DNA from: Beroe forskalii
Lineage: Eukaryota > Ctenophora > Nuda > Beroida > Beroidae
Assembly (NCBI GenBank): GCA_011033025.1
Contig: WFMF01000587.1
Span: 32,802-96,801 of the forward strand
Direction: 5' to 3'
Length of the DNA: 64,000 nucleotides
The position numbers were made by a program, and so were the translations under genes. This document shows positions 12,641 through 24,700 of this stretch, piece after piece (positions within the stretch are counted from its first letter, which is position 1; each line of letters opens with the position of its first letter). Under the pieces are notes generated by a model that saw only the letters and a list, made by a program, of their open reading frames with translations, did not search any database and was not told the origin of the DNA.

Positions 12641-15349
12641 AATTTTAACATTGTTACGTAAGTATTTAAGTACTATACTATAACTATCTAGTAGCCAACA
12701 ACAAAATTTCATAATACAATATCTATTATCTAATTTCTTGTCTTCTAGGGAATTTCAAAAACTTTATCAATTGCAATGATACTGCGATATAGATACTGCT
12801 AAGCTTAGCTACAGCTAATTACAGCTATAGCTTTTATTAAAGACGCATGCGAAGCTCGGCGCGCATGCGATGATATTTATTATTTTTGTTTATTGCGATA
12901 ACTATTGTTATGATAATTGCAATTGATTATAAAGATTATAGTCTTCAAATATTCATAATAATTATTAAATTTGAGACAGCCCATATCTCTAAATCTCGAA
13001 TATAAATTATAATATTATAATATTAACAGCTCGTAAAATGTAAATATATTTTAATTTTAATAACTTAACTGTGTTTTTTTAGTTAAAATGATCTAGATTA
13101 GTTAAAATAATTTAGATTATACGTCAATTAGTTATATGAGGAAGTCATCTATAATTTTAGTTATAATACATGCATCAAATTATTCAAAAAAATGCGTTGC
13201 AAACACGCATTTTTATGCATCAGTCATAATTCAAACTCAAATACGCATTACATTTTTCATTAAAGTTTCAATTATCAAGATTAATTTTTAGATACAAAGG
13301 CCTGGACTGACTCGCTTTAAGATATGCAATGTCTGCAGACTTGATGCGCCCCAATGCGTTCCAAAGGAAGGATGGCCCTCAGACTACACTCTGAGAGTCT
13401 GTGCACGCGCTATCGGAAGCTCGCCCGCTCATGTACGGCAGCAAATGGCGTGCGCACTGCTATTAATACATGAGCCGATCAAGTCTGATCAATGCAAGGG
13501 GGGACGAGCAACCGAGACCGGCACACAGCCACCGTCGGGATGGAGCAGCCTGCAGCCCAACGGCCGCCCCTCAGACGGTTCCGATCGGGACGCACATGTT
13601 AGCAGCTGTACAACTGTACTAGTGTGTATTAATATTTTCGTGCAGTCGCAATTTTCTGTAATTATTGATACCTGATCAGGTACCTTACTAAATTTTGGTC
13701 GCGTCGTGCATTGTGACATTATGGTTATACCAAATAACTAGTAACTCAAATTGGAGTGTCGACTTAATCTTCACTTTCAGCTTGATAAAATAAAAATAAA
13801 TTATTAAATTATTTGTCTGACGTCGTCGAAGACCGGACCCACGACTCTGCGAGTCGTGGCGCGCGCGGCGCGAGGGGGTTAGGCAACGCCTGACAATAAA
13901 TCATGGTCAATATTTCAAAATGATCTTGTTTCTTGTTGCTTGCAGACGCGGAAAAATGGCGCGCGGTGGGGGTGGAGGGTATAGGTAGGGTCATTTAAAA
14001 TCTTACTAGGCCTAGGTCTCCACATTTTGAGAATTACGTGGCAGCGCACGCGCGCAATACACTGAGCTGAGCTGTGCACAGATCGGAGTTGGTGTTATGT
14101 TATCGGTCAAAATTGAAATCATTAAACAAATCTGAAATCGAAATCATTAAACAAATACAGCTAAACATGTATAAAACCCACATTTTATCACAATTTACTC
14201 GCATTTTGAAACATTTATTTATTTCACCTAGTCTCAAGTCTAAGAAATAACACACTTCTGACATATTAATGATTAAGCTAGACTTGAAGTTTTACTTTCT
14301 TTATTTCTATTTGATTGAGTGATTTAACGTTTATATTAAAGTGATCAAGTATATTCATATATTTTTTTGAATGTAAAGTACAATATAATATCATATATTT
14401 AAAAGCCCTTATCGGTGCCCTCACGAGGATTTTCAATCAATCAATCAAGCTTTACTTTAGTTTACTTTAGCAGGCATTGCTATAAAGTATGTAGGGATGT
14501 CAAGTAGGTGCATATAAAGTAATTTGGAATTGATACTGGGTAGTTTGCTGTAACAATCCTTGTTCCCACCAGTCTCAATGGTTAGATTTCAATGCCTATC
14601 ATTATGAAAATGGTATAAACTTGTGATTAATACAGAAATGTCAAAATGTGCTTTATGTTTTAATCTACTTGGCTCCTGGCTCATCTTAAGAATTTTTCAT
14701 GATGTCATTTCAATAAAATGGGGAGGTGACCACTTGTGATATATACCTTTCTTAGATATGGATTGATTACAAGTCGTTCTATTCCAGTCTATTCTATCTT
14801 TCACCCTATGGGGTGGCATATCTAGTGAGACTCCCTAGGCCCTATTCATGCCCCATGCTTGATATAATAAGTTTATCAGTGTAGATCTTCATGATTTGAA
14901 AAAGTAAACTTGTAAGGGGTCATCCATAAAGGATGTCTACAATGAGAGCGAGGAGTCTTGCCAATGTAGAGGTAGGGGAAGGCAGGTGTTTGGATGAATG
15001 AAGACATCTGCAATTTATGAATATTTTGGTCCGTCTGAGAAAAACAAAATTTAGAGAAACAAAATTTATTTTTTATCAACAATTACAATACATTATAAAA
15101 GTCAAATCAAATAAATTCCTTTCCTTATCCCAATGGATTACCCAATTGTAAACATTTACAATCATCCAGGTGCCTCAATCTCCCAAGGTGCAGCACATTA
15201 CTCCGTGTGCCCGGATGATTATCCCCCTCATGATTTTGACATATGAGGTTGTGGACTTTTGTGGACAAGGGGTAATGGAGGGAGGCTAAAGATACCAAAA
15301 TTATGTGGTGTCCTTCATAGATGGTCCCCAATTGCTTTATATATTTATT
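12641..15349. other. Intergenic AT-rich sequence with GC-rich spots and a MITE
   Basis: No gene supported. GC-rich patches at about 13330-13620 and 13830-14090 (GCGCGCGGCGCGAGGGGG). MITE-3 copy at 13813-13896. At 15035-15145 there are words matching both flanks of the LINE. Confidence 0.4.
13813..13896. mobile_element. MITE-3 copy (84 bp) with near-perfect 8-bp target duplication
   Basis: Ends TTGTCTGACGTCGTC / GGCAACGCCTGACAA are imperfect inverted repeats related to the perfect copy at 29661-29747. Flanks TAAATTAT (13805-13812) and TAAATCAT (13897-13904) match at 7 of 8 bases, the target length of hAT and some other superfamilies. The interior is a GC-rich hairpin (CACGACTC / GAGTCGTG). 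Confidence 0.7.
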
Positions 15350-16099
15350 CGGGGGAGGTTCGGGTACTAAGTTGCAGACACAGGGCCGACGATCCTGCAT
15401 TTTGGCATTTTTTTGAGTTGATACCACCCACCTGAATTTTGGTACCTGGGTATTAAGTGGTTTTGGCATGAAAAATTAAGACACCCACCCTAAATTCAAG
15501 ATTTTGGAACAGTTCAGAATAGAACATTGAATTTCAGACTCTCGTAGTACAAAGGAATCTGAAAAGTGCTATTTGATATTGAAATAGGCACTATTAGAAT
15601 AGCTTCAATCATCATAAGATCATACAACTAAACCCTTCATTTGTTTTGCGCCAGGTAAAGTTGACATTTGTACCCTGCAAAATAACCTGGTATGTGTCCC
15701 ATATAACTCTGGCTGATTGACGTCACAGACTAAAACCTCAATATTTTGTGGCCTAACCTAAACCTAACCCCAGCCAACCATAACCTTAATCTTTACCCTG
15801 AACCTAACAAATCCTGACCCTAATCCTGGTTCTAACCCTAAAACTTAAAGCGATAGATGCGGCTTAACTATATTTTTCCGATGACGTCATTATCATAGAT
15901 AATGAAGGTTCTCAGATTATTTGGGACAATGGCCAATAACCTTGTGGGAAAACATCTTTTTCCACAGTTATACAATTTTATGCTCTTCAGTATTTGGATG
16001 AATTTTTTCCGATGAAATCTTACTCATAACCAATTTACCCATTTCATTCTATTCGATTGTTCGTTTTAAATCTTTTCTAGTTTTTTGAGATAATCAATT

Positions 16100-17085
16100 T
16101 CTGATTTTCATCTCGTGACTTAGGGTGATGACTAATTATCTGGAATTATTTCAATGTATTCTTGTGGGCAAATCGAGATCATGTTAGGGCTCAGATGAGG
16201 TTATTCTGGACCTAAAAGCCTGCTGATTGAGAATCACATCATGGGAGGATTTGAAGGCCCTGTTTTCTCATGCTATTGACCGGTTAGTTTGAGAGGGTAC
16301 AGAAAAATCTTGCACAAAATTTCAATGGCGATAATTATCCCCAAAAGTGTTAATAAAGCCTTACTATGGGATGATTCTAAGCAGGAGGGTCTCAAGAGTG
16401 ACTGCAGTGAGTAGCATCACTAACTTATCCAGTGGTGACCCTATGGAACCTAAAACGTGTTTAAAATCGTCAATTCTGATAATTTCACTTTCATAAAATT
16501 TTGATTTGTAAATCCAAAATTCGGCATACCATTAAATGGAAGTGGTCCAAAGACATGGATTATGTTGAATGAGGTCCCTGCCATTAAATCTGAGTGTTCA
16601 GACAACTAAAAGGTCCTGTTCTAAGACTCTCGTAAGGCCTGGTGGTGTAGCAAAACACATAAATTTTCCATAAATTTGGCATTATTTTAGCTCTAAAAAT
16701 CTAAGAATTTTCTTAATCTTCACCGAAAAATGCATGTAGAGGTCTTCAATAGCGTCTTAGCTAACGAAGTCCATAAGTCAACCTAGATGGTAACTGATGG
16801 GAACGCTCCTGTAGGCCATATTCCAATCATATGTCAGGAGTCAATCTTTAAATTTGTGCAAGATTTTTTTCGCATTTTCTTAAACTAACCGGCCAGTAGC
16901 ATGGGAAACAGGGTTTTCAAATTTTCCCATGATCTTATTCTGAATCAGCAGACTTAATAGGTCCAGAATAATCACATCTGAGCTCCTAAAATGATCTCGA
17001 TTTGTCCACAAAAAACCACATTGAAATAATTCCAGATAATTAGTCATCACCCGTTAGATCACATGACCATGAAAATCAATAAAAT
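16100..17085. repeat. Nested foldback inside the 2.5-kb element
   Basis: Left arm words GGGTGATGACTAATTATCTG and GAATTATTTCAATG recur in reverse complement on the right arm near 17025-17055. AATCTTGCACAAAATTTCAA (about 16307) mirrors the 16852-16870 region. The arms are roughly 230 bp at about 80-85% identity by eye, with a loop of about 500 bp. Confidence 0.7.
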
Positions 17086-17579
17086 GCGTTTCTAATATTT
17101 ACATCTTAACTCATAAGACACAAAATTAGAAACTGTAAGCTTTTAGTCAAAATATAACAACAAGAGGCGAAGGTATATATCGCAACATAATAACCAGAAG
17201 GTGCCACTTGATGAAGTTAAATTTCCCCTCAGGGAACGAAAACTAAAATGCATAATATGGTCACGTTACTTTAAAGTTACTAGCTAAAAATTGCCCCAAA
17301 AACGCTAGTATGAATAATTATATATTCATATTGAGCCCGATCGAAACTTTTTGGATCTTTGTTAACCTAAAACATAGATTTTCCAAAATTGCTAAATATT
17401 TGCAGAATGTTTGGTGGTCAAATAGCTCAGTGAGTTACTAAGCGTCGGATTTAGCAATCCGATTCCGCTCATTTCTATTTTATTATTCTGTGAGCTAACA
17501 CTGCAAACTCAGTGATTGCTGCTAGCTCCAAAACGTATCACATTATTTGATTACTGTAGTACTGTGTGATCAGGCGAAA

Positions 17580-17655
17580 ACTGCGGAAAATTTTTCTCCA
17601 AAATGTAATTACTAATTTTAGTAATTACATTTTGAGAGGAGTTTTCCGCAGTTTA
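17580..17655. repeat. Hairpin, arms about 35 bp
   Basis: AAACTGCGGAAAA and AATGTAATTACTAA are mirrored by TTAGTAATTACATT and TTTTCCGCAGTTT around a very short centre. A small palindromic insertion, no coding content. Confidence 0.7.
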
Positions 17656-17910
17656 CAAAAAGTAAACATTTCATACTCTGATACTACGAAATCAGTAGAT
17701 ATCGACGTATTTTAGTACCCAGGTACCAACTGATTTTTCAAATTCCAGCTGATGACCACGTATTTTAGTACCCAAGTACTAAACAACATTCGAGGGAAAA
17801 ATAGACCCACCCACCGGCCCTGTGTCTGCAACTTAGTACCCGAATCTCCCCCGCTTTATTTTGTCCTATTTCACAAAGTTTATACATATAATACAATCAA
17901 ATTTGAGCTG

Positions 17911-19729
17911 ATGGAGGAAAATGGGGTTCAAGAGCTATCTAGAGAAGAAAATAAGTGTCTAACCCTGTTACCACTGTCCAGAATAAAGAATATCATGAAG
18001 CAATGCCCTGACATCAGTGCTATTAGCCAGGAATCCCTATTCATCATAACACGGTTGGTAGATGGATTTAACCTCCAATTTAGGCCATACTTTGTTATTT
18101 GAAGAGATTTATGTCTGATGCAAATATGGAGTGGTCTGTGTTAAGTGTGCCCTGACCCCTGAGAGAAAGTGTAAAATCTTAGCTGGTTGACACAAATTCA
18201 CTTTTTATCAATATAGTTTTGCTAGCAAACACTTATCTGACACACTTTATTGGGCCAATCAATACCTGCTCATGTACAACTCCATGGCAAGAGGATCATG
18301 GAGTACCCTTTGCTCCGTTTTACCCTCATAGCACAGTATTCAAAGCACAGCAGAAGTGTAATTTTATCCAAATTCTTATCTATATATGTCCAACATAGAA
18401 TAAATACTGGATAAAGATTTTCTGTTCCAAGGATTGGAGAGGGGGGAAGAGACTAAATTGTGAAGCATCTGTGGTTATCTTGCAGATGCAAGGTCCTCCC
18501 TTTTCAACTGTAATGAGGTTCTCACACCCTCAGCATACCCCAGAAGCCTCTTAATATAAAAGCAAATCAAGTAACTGGACAGTATATATTAGTTCAATGT
18601 GCTGTACAAAAATATATAATTGAATTGAGTTGGATTGAATAAGAGGTCCAACAGGGAGGTTTCGGGCCACTATACTCCTCAAGTCCTCACAGCTCATAAG
18701 TACAAGGCTGGGTCACCCAGTCCTCTGGAATTCCAAGCATCACTGTTTGGGAAGAAAGGGGGGATGGACATTGGAAATAGAATTGAAGATTTCAAGGATG
18801 ATAAAATGAAAAGCTTTAATTGGTTTAAAATGACTCATGTTGTTATTATAGACAAATTTTGGTTTTTACTACTGCTAATATTGTATAAGAAAACTCAGCA
18901 GGTTCAAGTTTTCTAGCTTGTCTTTACCTCTCTTCTCAGCAAGGTCAAATTTAAATATGTGGCCATACAGACTGACAAACCTCACTTTACGATAGTAGAT
19001 TGAGGGTTCCCAAGGATTTTTGGAGGGATTTGTGACCAGCCCCCAAATTTGAAAATTGTGTCCCTCGACTATAATAGCTGATAGAAATAAATTCTAACAA
19101 TTTAATTTCCTTAAAATTGTTGAAAATTTTGTTTATTATACTTATGCAGTCATTTCATCCATTTCAGTGCTACTGAGCTGTTCATTGAGCTGATGACTAG
19201 GGAAGCCTATGATGTGATGGATGAAAACTATAAGGTTAGTGTCAACTTTGGAATCTTGTTGTTGAGACAAATCAGTTGAACTATTTGTCTCGAATGGCTT
19301 GCTGCAGGCTGATTAAGCTTGTTGACCCAAGTTTATATCCAACAGAAACTGTAACCGTTACCGAATATTTTGATACTGTACCGGTTAACCGGCGTTTTGA
19401 GCGAACCGAAGTTACTGATAAAGCAGGCTGATAAAACTTTTAGACCCAATTCATATCTAAGCTAATCATTAAATCATACAACTTTCATCTTACCAAGGAT
19501 CTATGTTGTTGTGGTTGACAATTACGACTGCAAAAAAAAAAATTCAAAGGTATAATTTTCAGAAGATAACAGTCCCTGAGAAATTCCCTTCATTACTGTG
19601 AATTAATTGCAGGAGTGCGGGGGCCGCATGAATGAAGTATCTTACAAGGATCTGGCCAGTGTGGTTGACAAGTACGACTGCCTCATGTTCCTATCAGATA
19701 TCAGTGAGAAAGAAACAGTGGAGAACTAA
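17911..19729 (+). CDS. CHRAC1: CHRAC1-like histone-fold protein (CHRAC-15), three exons, 108 aa
   Basis: CHRAC1 is a small H2A/NF-YC-type histone-fold subunit that pairs with POLE3 in the CHRAC/ACF chromatin-remodelling complex in the nucleus. Exons: 17911-18053 (MEENGVQELS start), 19168-19234, 19613-19729 (stop TAA); phases 2 and 0 agree and all splice sites are GT-AG. Helix 1/loop 1 reads LLPLSRIKNIMKQCPDISAI, and helix 2 begins SQESLFIITRATELFIELM across intron 1. Exon 3 carries the loop2/helix3 segment VSYKDLASVVDKYD followed by FLSDI. The acidic C-terminal tail of vertebrate CHRAC1 is absent; the protein stops at SEKETVEN. The start is the first Met in frame after the transposon end. An NF-YC or POLE4 relative is possible, but the LPLSRI block fits CHRAC1 best. 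Confidence 0.85.
19487..19531 (+). repeat. Degenerate duplicate of CHRAC1 exon 3 core in intron 2
   Basis: The stretch CATCTTACCAAGGATCTATG followed by GTGGTTGACAATTACGACTG matches exon 3 sequence at 19646-19681 (AAGGATCTGGCCAGTGTGGT, then TGACAAGTACGACTGC) at roughly four bases in five. It lies about 150 bp upstream, ends in an A run and is not preceded by an obvious acceptor. Confidence 0.65.
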
Positions 19730-19734
19730 AGATG

Positions 19735-20140
19735 TGACAGAAACAGGAGGAGGACAGACAGTGTGCGACATAAACAGTGCGACAGAAACGTGCGACAGAA
19801 ACATTAAACAGTGTGAGAAATTAACAGTGTGAGAAATAAACAGTGTGCGACATAAACAGTGCCACATAAACATTAAACTGTGCAACATAAACAGTGAGAC
19901 TTTAACATTGAATATGAACAGTGTGACAGAAACAGTGTGCGACATAAACAGTGCGACAGAAACGTGCGACATAAACATTTAAAATGAAAAATCCGGTATG
20001 GTGTTGCGATTGTGTCATAACTTCTGAGGAATATCTGTCATCCGTAAATTAAACAGTGTGAGAAATAAACAGTGTATCCCTTCCAATAATCTGTTCTAAA
20101 CATTAAACAGTGCGTCATAAACAGTGTGCGACAATGCGAC
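19735..20140. repeat. Minisatellite of AACAGTGYGACATAA-type units
   Basis: Irregular tandem repetition of AACAGTGTGCGACATAAACA, with variants GACAGAAAC and GAGAAATAAAC, begins immediately after the CHRAC1 stop and so probably forms its 3' UTR or flank. An interruption occurs at about 19985-20045. Confidence 0.8.
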
Positions 20141-21767
20141 TTTAGTATTTTAAAAGTGTGCATACTTGAATATCACTTTATCACCTACCTTTATCTTTAA
20201 TAAGCTTTAACCCGAAGTTTATAAGTTCATATCATATTCAGATTTCAGTCAACCCTGCTATACGAACTAACCTCAGTCCTCAAATGCAGTATCTTATAGT
20301 CTTATACCTTACATATCACGAGTAAATGATTTATTCTAATTTCTGTTGACTTGCTAATTATCTCATGAATTTCCTGCAATACGAGTTAAAACTCTTCACT
20401 CTTGGCCACCTTCCCTACTTTTCACACATCCTGCTTCCTCTACATAGAAAACAATGTCTATTATTGAACTTTCTGAAGCTATAATCAATCAATCAGTGCT
20501 CTAATATTCTGTTGCCGCTGTGACCCCTGATCAAATAAATATCATGCACACATTGCACATTGACTATGTACGTTAAATGTGATAAAATACATAACATGAT
20601 TCCTACTTGTAATAACCATTGTAGTAACTACCCAGAGCTCTTTACTATGCTTGTCGAGTATGTATTTGTTGTGCTCAAGTAGTAACCAGCGTCAGTGACG
20701 TCATGGTTACGGTGCGAAGTGGTGCGCTGATGATGTCACTAAACGCCTATCTTTCTCACGTGTATAGGTCTGTTATATGTGTTGTAACATGTGCGTTAAA
20801 GCTTGTATATCTGACTTCGTTACATATATAGTTTTGTGCCCATGGGTCGATTTATTGATGGATCGATAAAGATTCACAATTTATTTGCTGTAAGTGCTAA
20901 CAATAAATTGCGAACCTTTTATAGTTTATCGATCCCTAATTCAACCGATCGATGCGCTCATATATTGCTTACTCAGTGTGCAATAGCGTGTTTGAGTGTA
21001 AGTGTGCTTTTATAACGTGAACCTGCTAGAGTTCTGTCAGTAACAATGATCTACCTAATCAGGATTCAGGAGTCCTCGGCCTCGGTGTTGACCGAACATT
21101 AAATTTATCGGCCAGAAAAGCCATTCGTCGGTTCGAGGTCACGAAACCAGTCCTCAGTCAATCATTTGTCGAAACAATCCTCAGCCAGTGGCATTATAGA
21201 TGCTTGTTTTTAAACGTTGCTTTTTAAATATTCAATAATTAATAACTCATACTATTATAATATTTCGAGATATGAACCTTCTCGTTCTTTTTTTTAATGA
21301 TTCCAAGATATAATTCCTATTTTGTTTTCCTAGTCCCATAATTGCAGTGTATATTATCGCCTATTATGACGTATTCAAACCATCGTTATATTATTCATTC
21401 GATTGAATGTAACCTGTAACCAAATCCTCGATTTCTTTGCACGTTCATGGATACCATGAAACCCAATCTCTCGGAGTCTTGAAATTGCTGCTTTAAAATG
21501 GGTATTGATTTACCGCTGAATTCTCATCATTTTAGTGAACCTACCTTTGTAATTTGTTGTTCTTTAATTTGTTGTTCTTTAGTTGATTACTGCGCCTCAT
21601 TTTCCATGATAAAATTTTGTCCCAGACTTTATTCAACTGCTCTGTGCGTAATGTTGAACCCCTAAATTTCGAATCGTAGAATTATTGTCCCATGTAAATT
21701 TGTCTCATAAGGCTCCCTTTCTTACAAATATCTTTTATTGATCTCCATCGACCATTTGATAGGTAGT
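20141..21767. other. Intergenic region between CHRAC1 and the RENBP-like gene
   Basis: No exon found. A hairpin at about 20855-20935 pairs GGATCGATAAA with TTTATCGATCC around a loop of mirrored TTTATT/AATAAA words. The promoter and 5' UTR of the RENBP-like gene should lie in the right part, but I see no reliable core element. Confidence 0.4.
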
Positions 21768-24700
21768 ATGCCCAGTAATGGAGGGAAACCCGATGCTCCA
21801 GAAATAACTGTAACAAAACGTAAGTTTGTAGGACTCAGTTTATTTCTATTTTGATAGGCAGAGTTTTCTTCGATTTCTCGTAATTTTCTGATCGTTCTCC
21901 TGAAAATCTGACCGATCTTCATTCTTCGCAATTGCCATATCATGCTAATATACGTAACACCTTGCAATCATTTGACATTTTAAGCTGTTGCAGTGCTGGA
22001 ACCCTCCGAAGCTGAAACTGCGGCTGCAAAAGAAAAGGAAGACTTTTTGAGGGTCCTCAATGATTTGGCTGGCAGACTCGAACATGAGCTCAAAGCGGTA
22101 ATTTAATTATTAAAACTTTCATGTTTCTGATGTAGTTCTACATTTTTCTGAAGCTTTTGAGCTTTTGAGTAGCTTGTAACACGAGCATGTTTGCATATTT
22201 TATTTGCAAAATAATTGCCGTATAAAAAGAGCCGCATTTAATTCGAGAACACAGTACAGCAATCTAGAAATTTCTAACATTTAACTTCATAAATAAAGAA
22301 ATAACAGAAATCCTAATTCAGGTGCTCACGTTTTGGGACAACAATTCGTTAGACGAGGAGCACACGGGTTATTTGACTTGTGTGGACTACGATGGTACGA
22401 TATACGACACCACAAAGTACTGTGAGCTTCAGGCACAACAGGTACCTAAGTAAATTCAATCTAATGAATAATTTTCTTAATTCTCTTCTTAGCTCTGCGT
22501 AGGGAAACGAACTTTTTTTCTTGAATTTCGGAAAAAAGTTCGTTTGACTTCGCTGAGCTAAGAGGAGAATAAAGAAAATTATTCATTCTATTATGTGGCT
22601 CATAAACAATTATCTGATACTTCAGTTAAATTCAATCTCTTCTTTTTATTCGAAATGCAATAATTCATTTTAAGTAGATTAACCAATTAGCGTCGGTCAA
22701 AAATGTTTATTTGGCCAATGCGGTTATTTGTTCACCCTGATTCGCACCAAAATATAATAAGTAACTGAAATACGCTTATTCAAAACTTCGCGTATTGGCA
22801 AAATTTTAAGAGCCCAAGGCAGAACTTAAGTCTGTCCATCCCCACTGATATTGTTTGGTGTATCCATTAAATCAAATTACAACCCTCGGTTTGATATGAA
22901 CACTGATCCTTACCAAGTTGAATTGGAAATCAGATTGATTTTCAGTTGGGCCGGTTGGGCAAAATGTGTTGCTAACGGCGGTAAAAATCAAATTTTCTCT
23001 ACAATTTTTGTAACGCGCGATCTTTTTCTTGCACTCATCGCAGCGCAAACAATCAATTAACGCGCGCGCCGCGCACGTACGACATCACTCTTCAATTCTG
23101 CTCGGATGAAACCACACTAAATGGACTGACACCACTCATCCTCGGCTGACACCACTCTTCCTCGGCTGACGCCACTCATTCTCGGCTGACACCACTCTTG
23201 TTCGGCTGACACCACTCTTCCTCGGCTGGCACCCACTCTTTTATTCACCGACTGACACCACTATTCTTCGCCTGACACCACTCTTCCTTGACTGGCGCCA
23301 TTCTTCTTCGGCTAACACCACTCTTCTATTCTTCGACTAACGTCACTCTTCTCGGCTGACAAAACTCTTCCTCGGCTGACACCACTCTTCCTCGACTGAC
23401 ACCACTCTTCCTCGACTGACACCACTCTTCCTCGGCTTACAACACTCTTCCTCTGCTGAGACCACTCTTCCTCTGTTGACACCACTCTTCTATTCTCCGA
23501 CTGACATCACTCTTCTCGGCTGACAAAACTCTTCCTCGGCTGACACCACTCTTCCTCGACTGACACCACTCTTCCTCGACTGACACCACTCTTCCTCGGC
23601 TTACAACACTCTTCCTCTGCTGAGACCACTCTTCCTCTGTTGACACCACTCTTCTATTCTCCGACTGACATCACTCTTCTCGACTGACACCACTCTTCCT
23701 CGGCTGACACCACTCTTCCTCGACTGACACCACTCTTCCTCGGCTGACACCACTCTTCCTCTGCTTACAACACTCTTCTATTCCCCGACTGACATCACTC
23801 TTCTCGACTGACACCACTCTTCCTCGGCTGACACCACTCTTCTTCGACTGACACCACTCTTCCTCGGCTGACACCACTCTTCCTCGGCTTACAACACTCT
23901 TCCTCTGCTGAGACCACTCTTCCTCTGTTGACACCACTCTTCTATTCTCCGACTGACATCACTCTTCTCGACTGACACCACTCTTCCTCGGCTGACACCA
24001 CTCTTCCTCGACTGACACCACTCTTCCTCGACTGACACCACTCTTCCTCGGCTGACACCACTCTTCCTCTGCTTACAACACTCTTCTATTCCCCGACTGA
24101 CAGTACGTAACTATTATATTATAGGGAGTAAAATTATTCGTAATTATGCTTTTATGTACTGTATATAATTCCCATTTCAGACGTACATGTATGCTAAGCT
24201 CTACAACTGTACGGACGTGTATCACACCGAGGAAATGTTGAGCTCTGCTAAACTCGGCGGCGAGTTCTTGTTACGTCACGCGTACCGAGCGACGGACAGT
24301 CGGTGTTACTACGCAGTTACCAGGGAAGGTGAGAACCGGACGAAGTGCTAAGTTTTATTTATCAACTGCTGACTATTCAGGTCACCGAGCTGAAATCTCA
24401 TCATAGTATGCTATTTGAAAGCAACCAGAAAACTCGTGTCATGTTATAGTTTACAGCCCAACCAACAGCTGTATTACTCTATTAATATATTATTTGTAGT
24501 TGTCCTTGAAGCATTCTTGATGAATGTTAAACTGGCCTATTGACGATAAACATTCCCAACTGTTACCCTTCTTCTCAGGTAAACCCATATCAGTGCGACC
24601 CAACATGAACACTGAGGTCTACTTCGTGATGGCCCTCTTCGAGCTGCACTATGCGACCAAGCAGGCGAACTACCTGTCCAGAGTTTCATTCATTTGATTT

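Larger units (their letters stand above)
15350..17853. mobile_element. 2.5-kb non-autonomous DNA element with 39-bp terminal inverted repeats
   Basis: Left end CGGGGGAGGTTCGGGTACTA (continuing to GGGCCG at 15388) and right end 17815-17853 are reverse complements with one mismatch over about 39 bp. The interior has no transposase frame but holds a foldback with arms near 16100-16330 and 16850-17085 and a small hairpin at 17580-17655. It also holds a patch of CCTAACCCTAA-like words (15760-15850). The right end lies 57 bp upstream of the CHRAC1 start codon. No convincing target duplication. Confidence 0.75.

Noticed and set aside
12388..12648. Two opposing small frames in the GC-rich block upstream of the LINE
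   Set aside because: Composition-driven: GC-rich DNA lacks stops; no domain or conserved motif.
17405..17480. Possible tRNA gene or tRNA-derived SINE (TAGCTCAGTGAGTTA resembles an A box; stem TCGGATT/AATCCGA)
   Set aside because: No acceptor stem closes, the B box is poor and it lies inside the 2.5-kb transposon; at best a remnant.
17752..17910. Upstream in-frame extension of CHRAC1 (MTTYFSTQVLNN...)
   Set aside because: This part is the terminal inverted repeat of the transposon (RPCVCNLVPE also appears antisense at 15125-15469); the conserved protein starts at MEENG.
23437..23937. Two antisense open frames with [17 protein letters not shown] repeats
   Set aside because: They are produced by the 20-bp minisatellite staying open in one frame; no start context, splice signals or family support.
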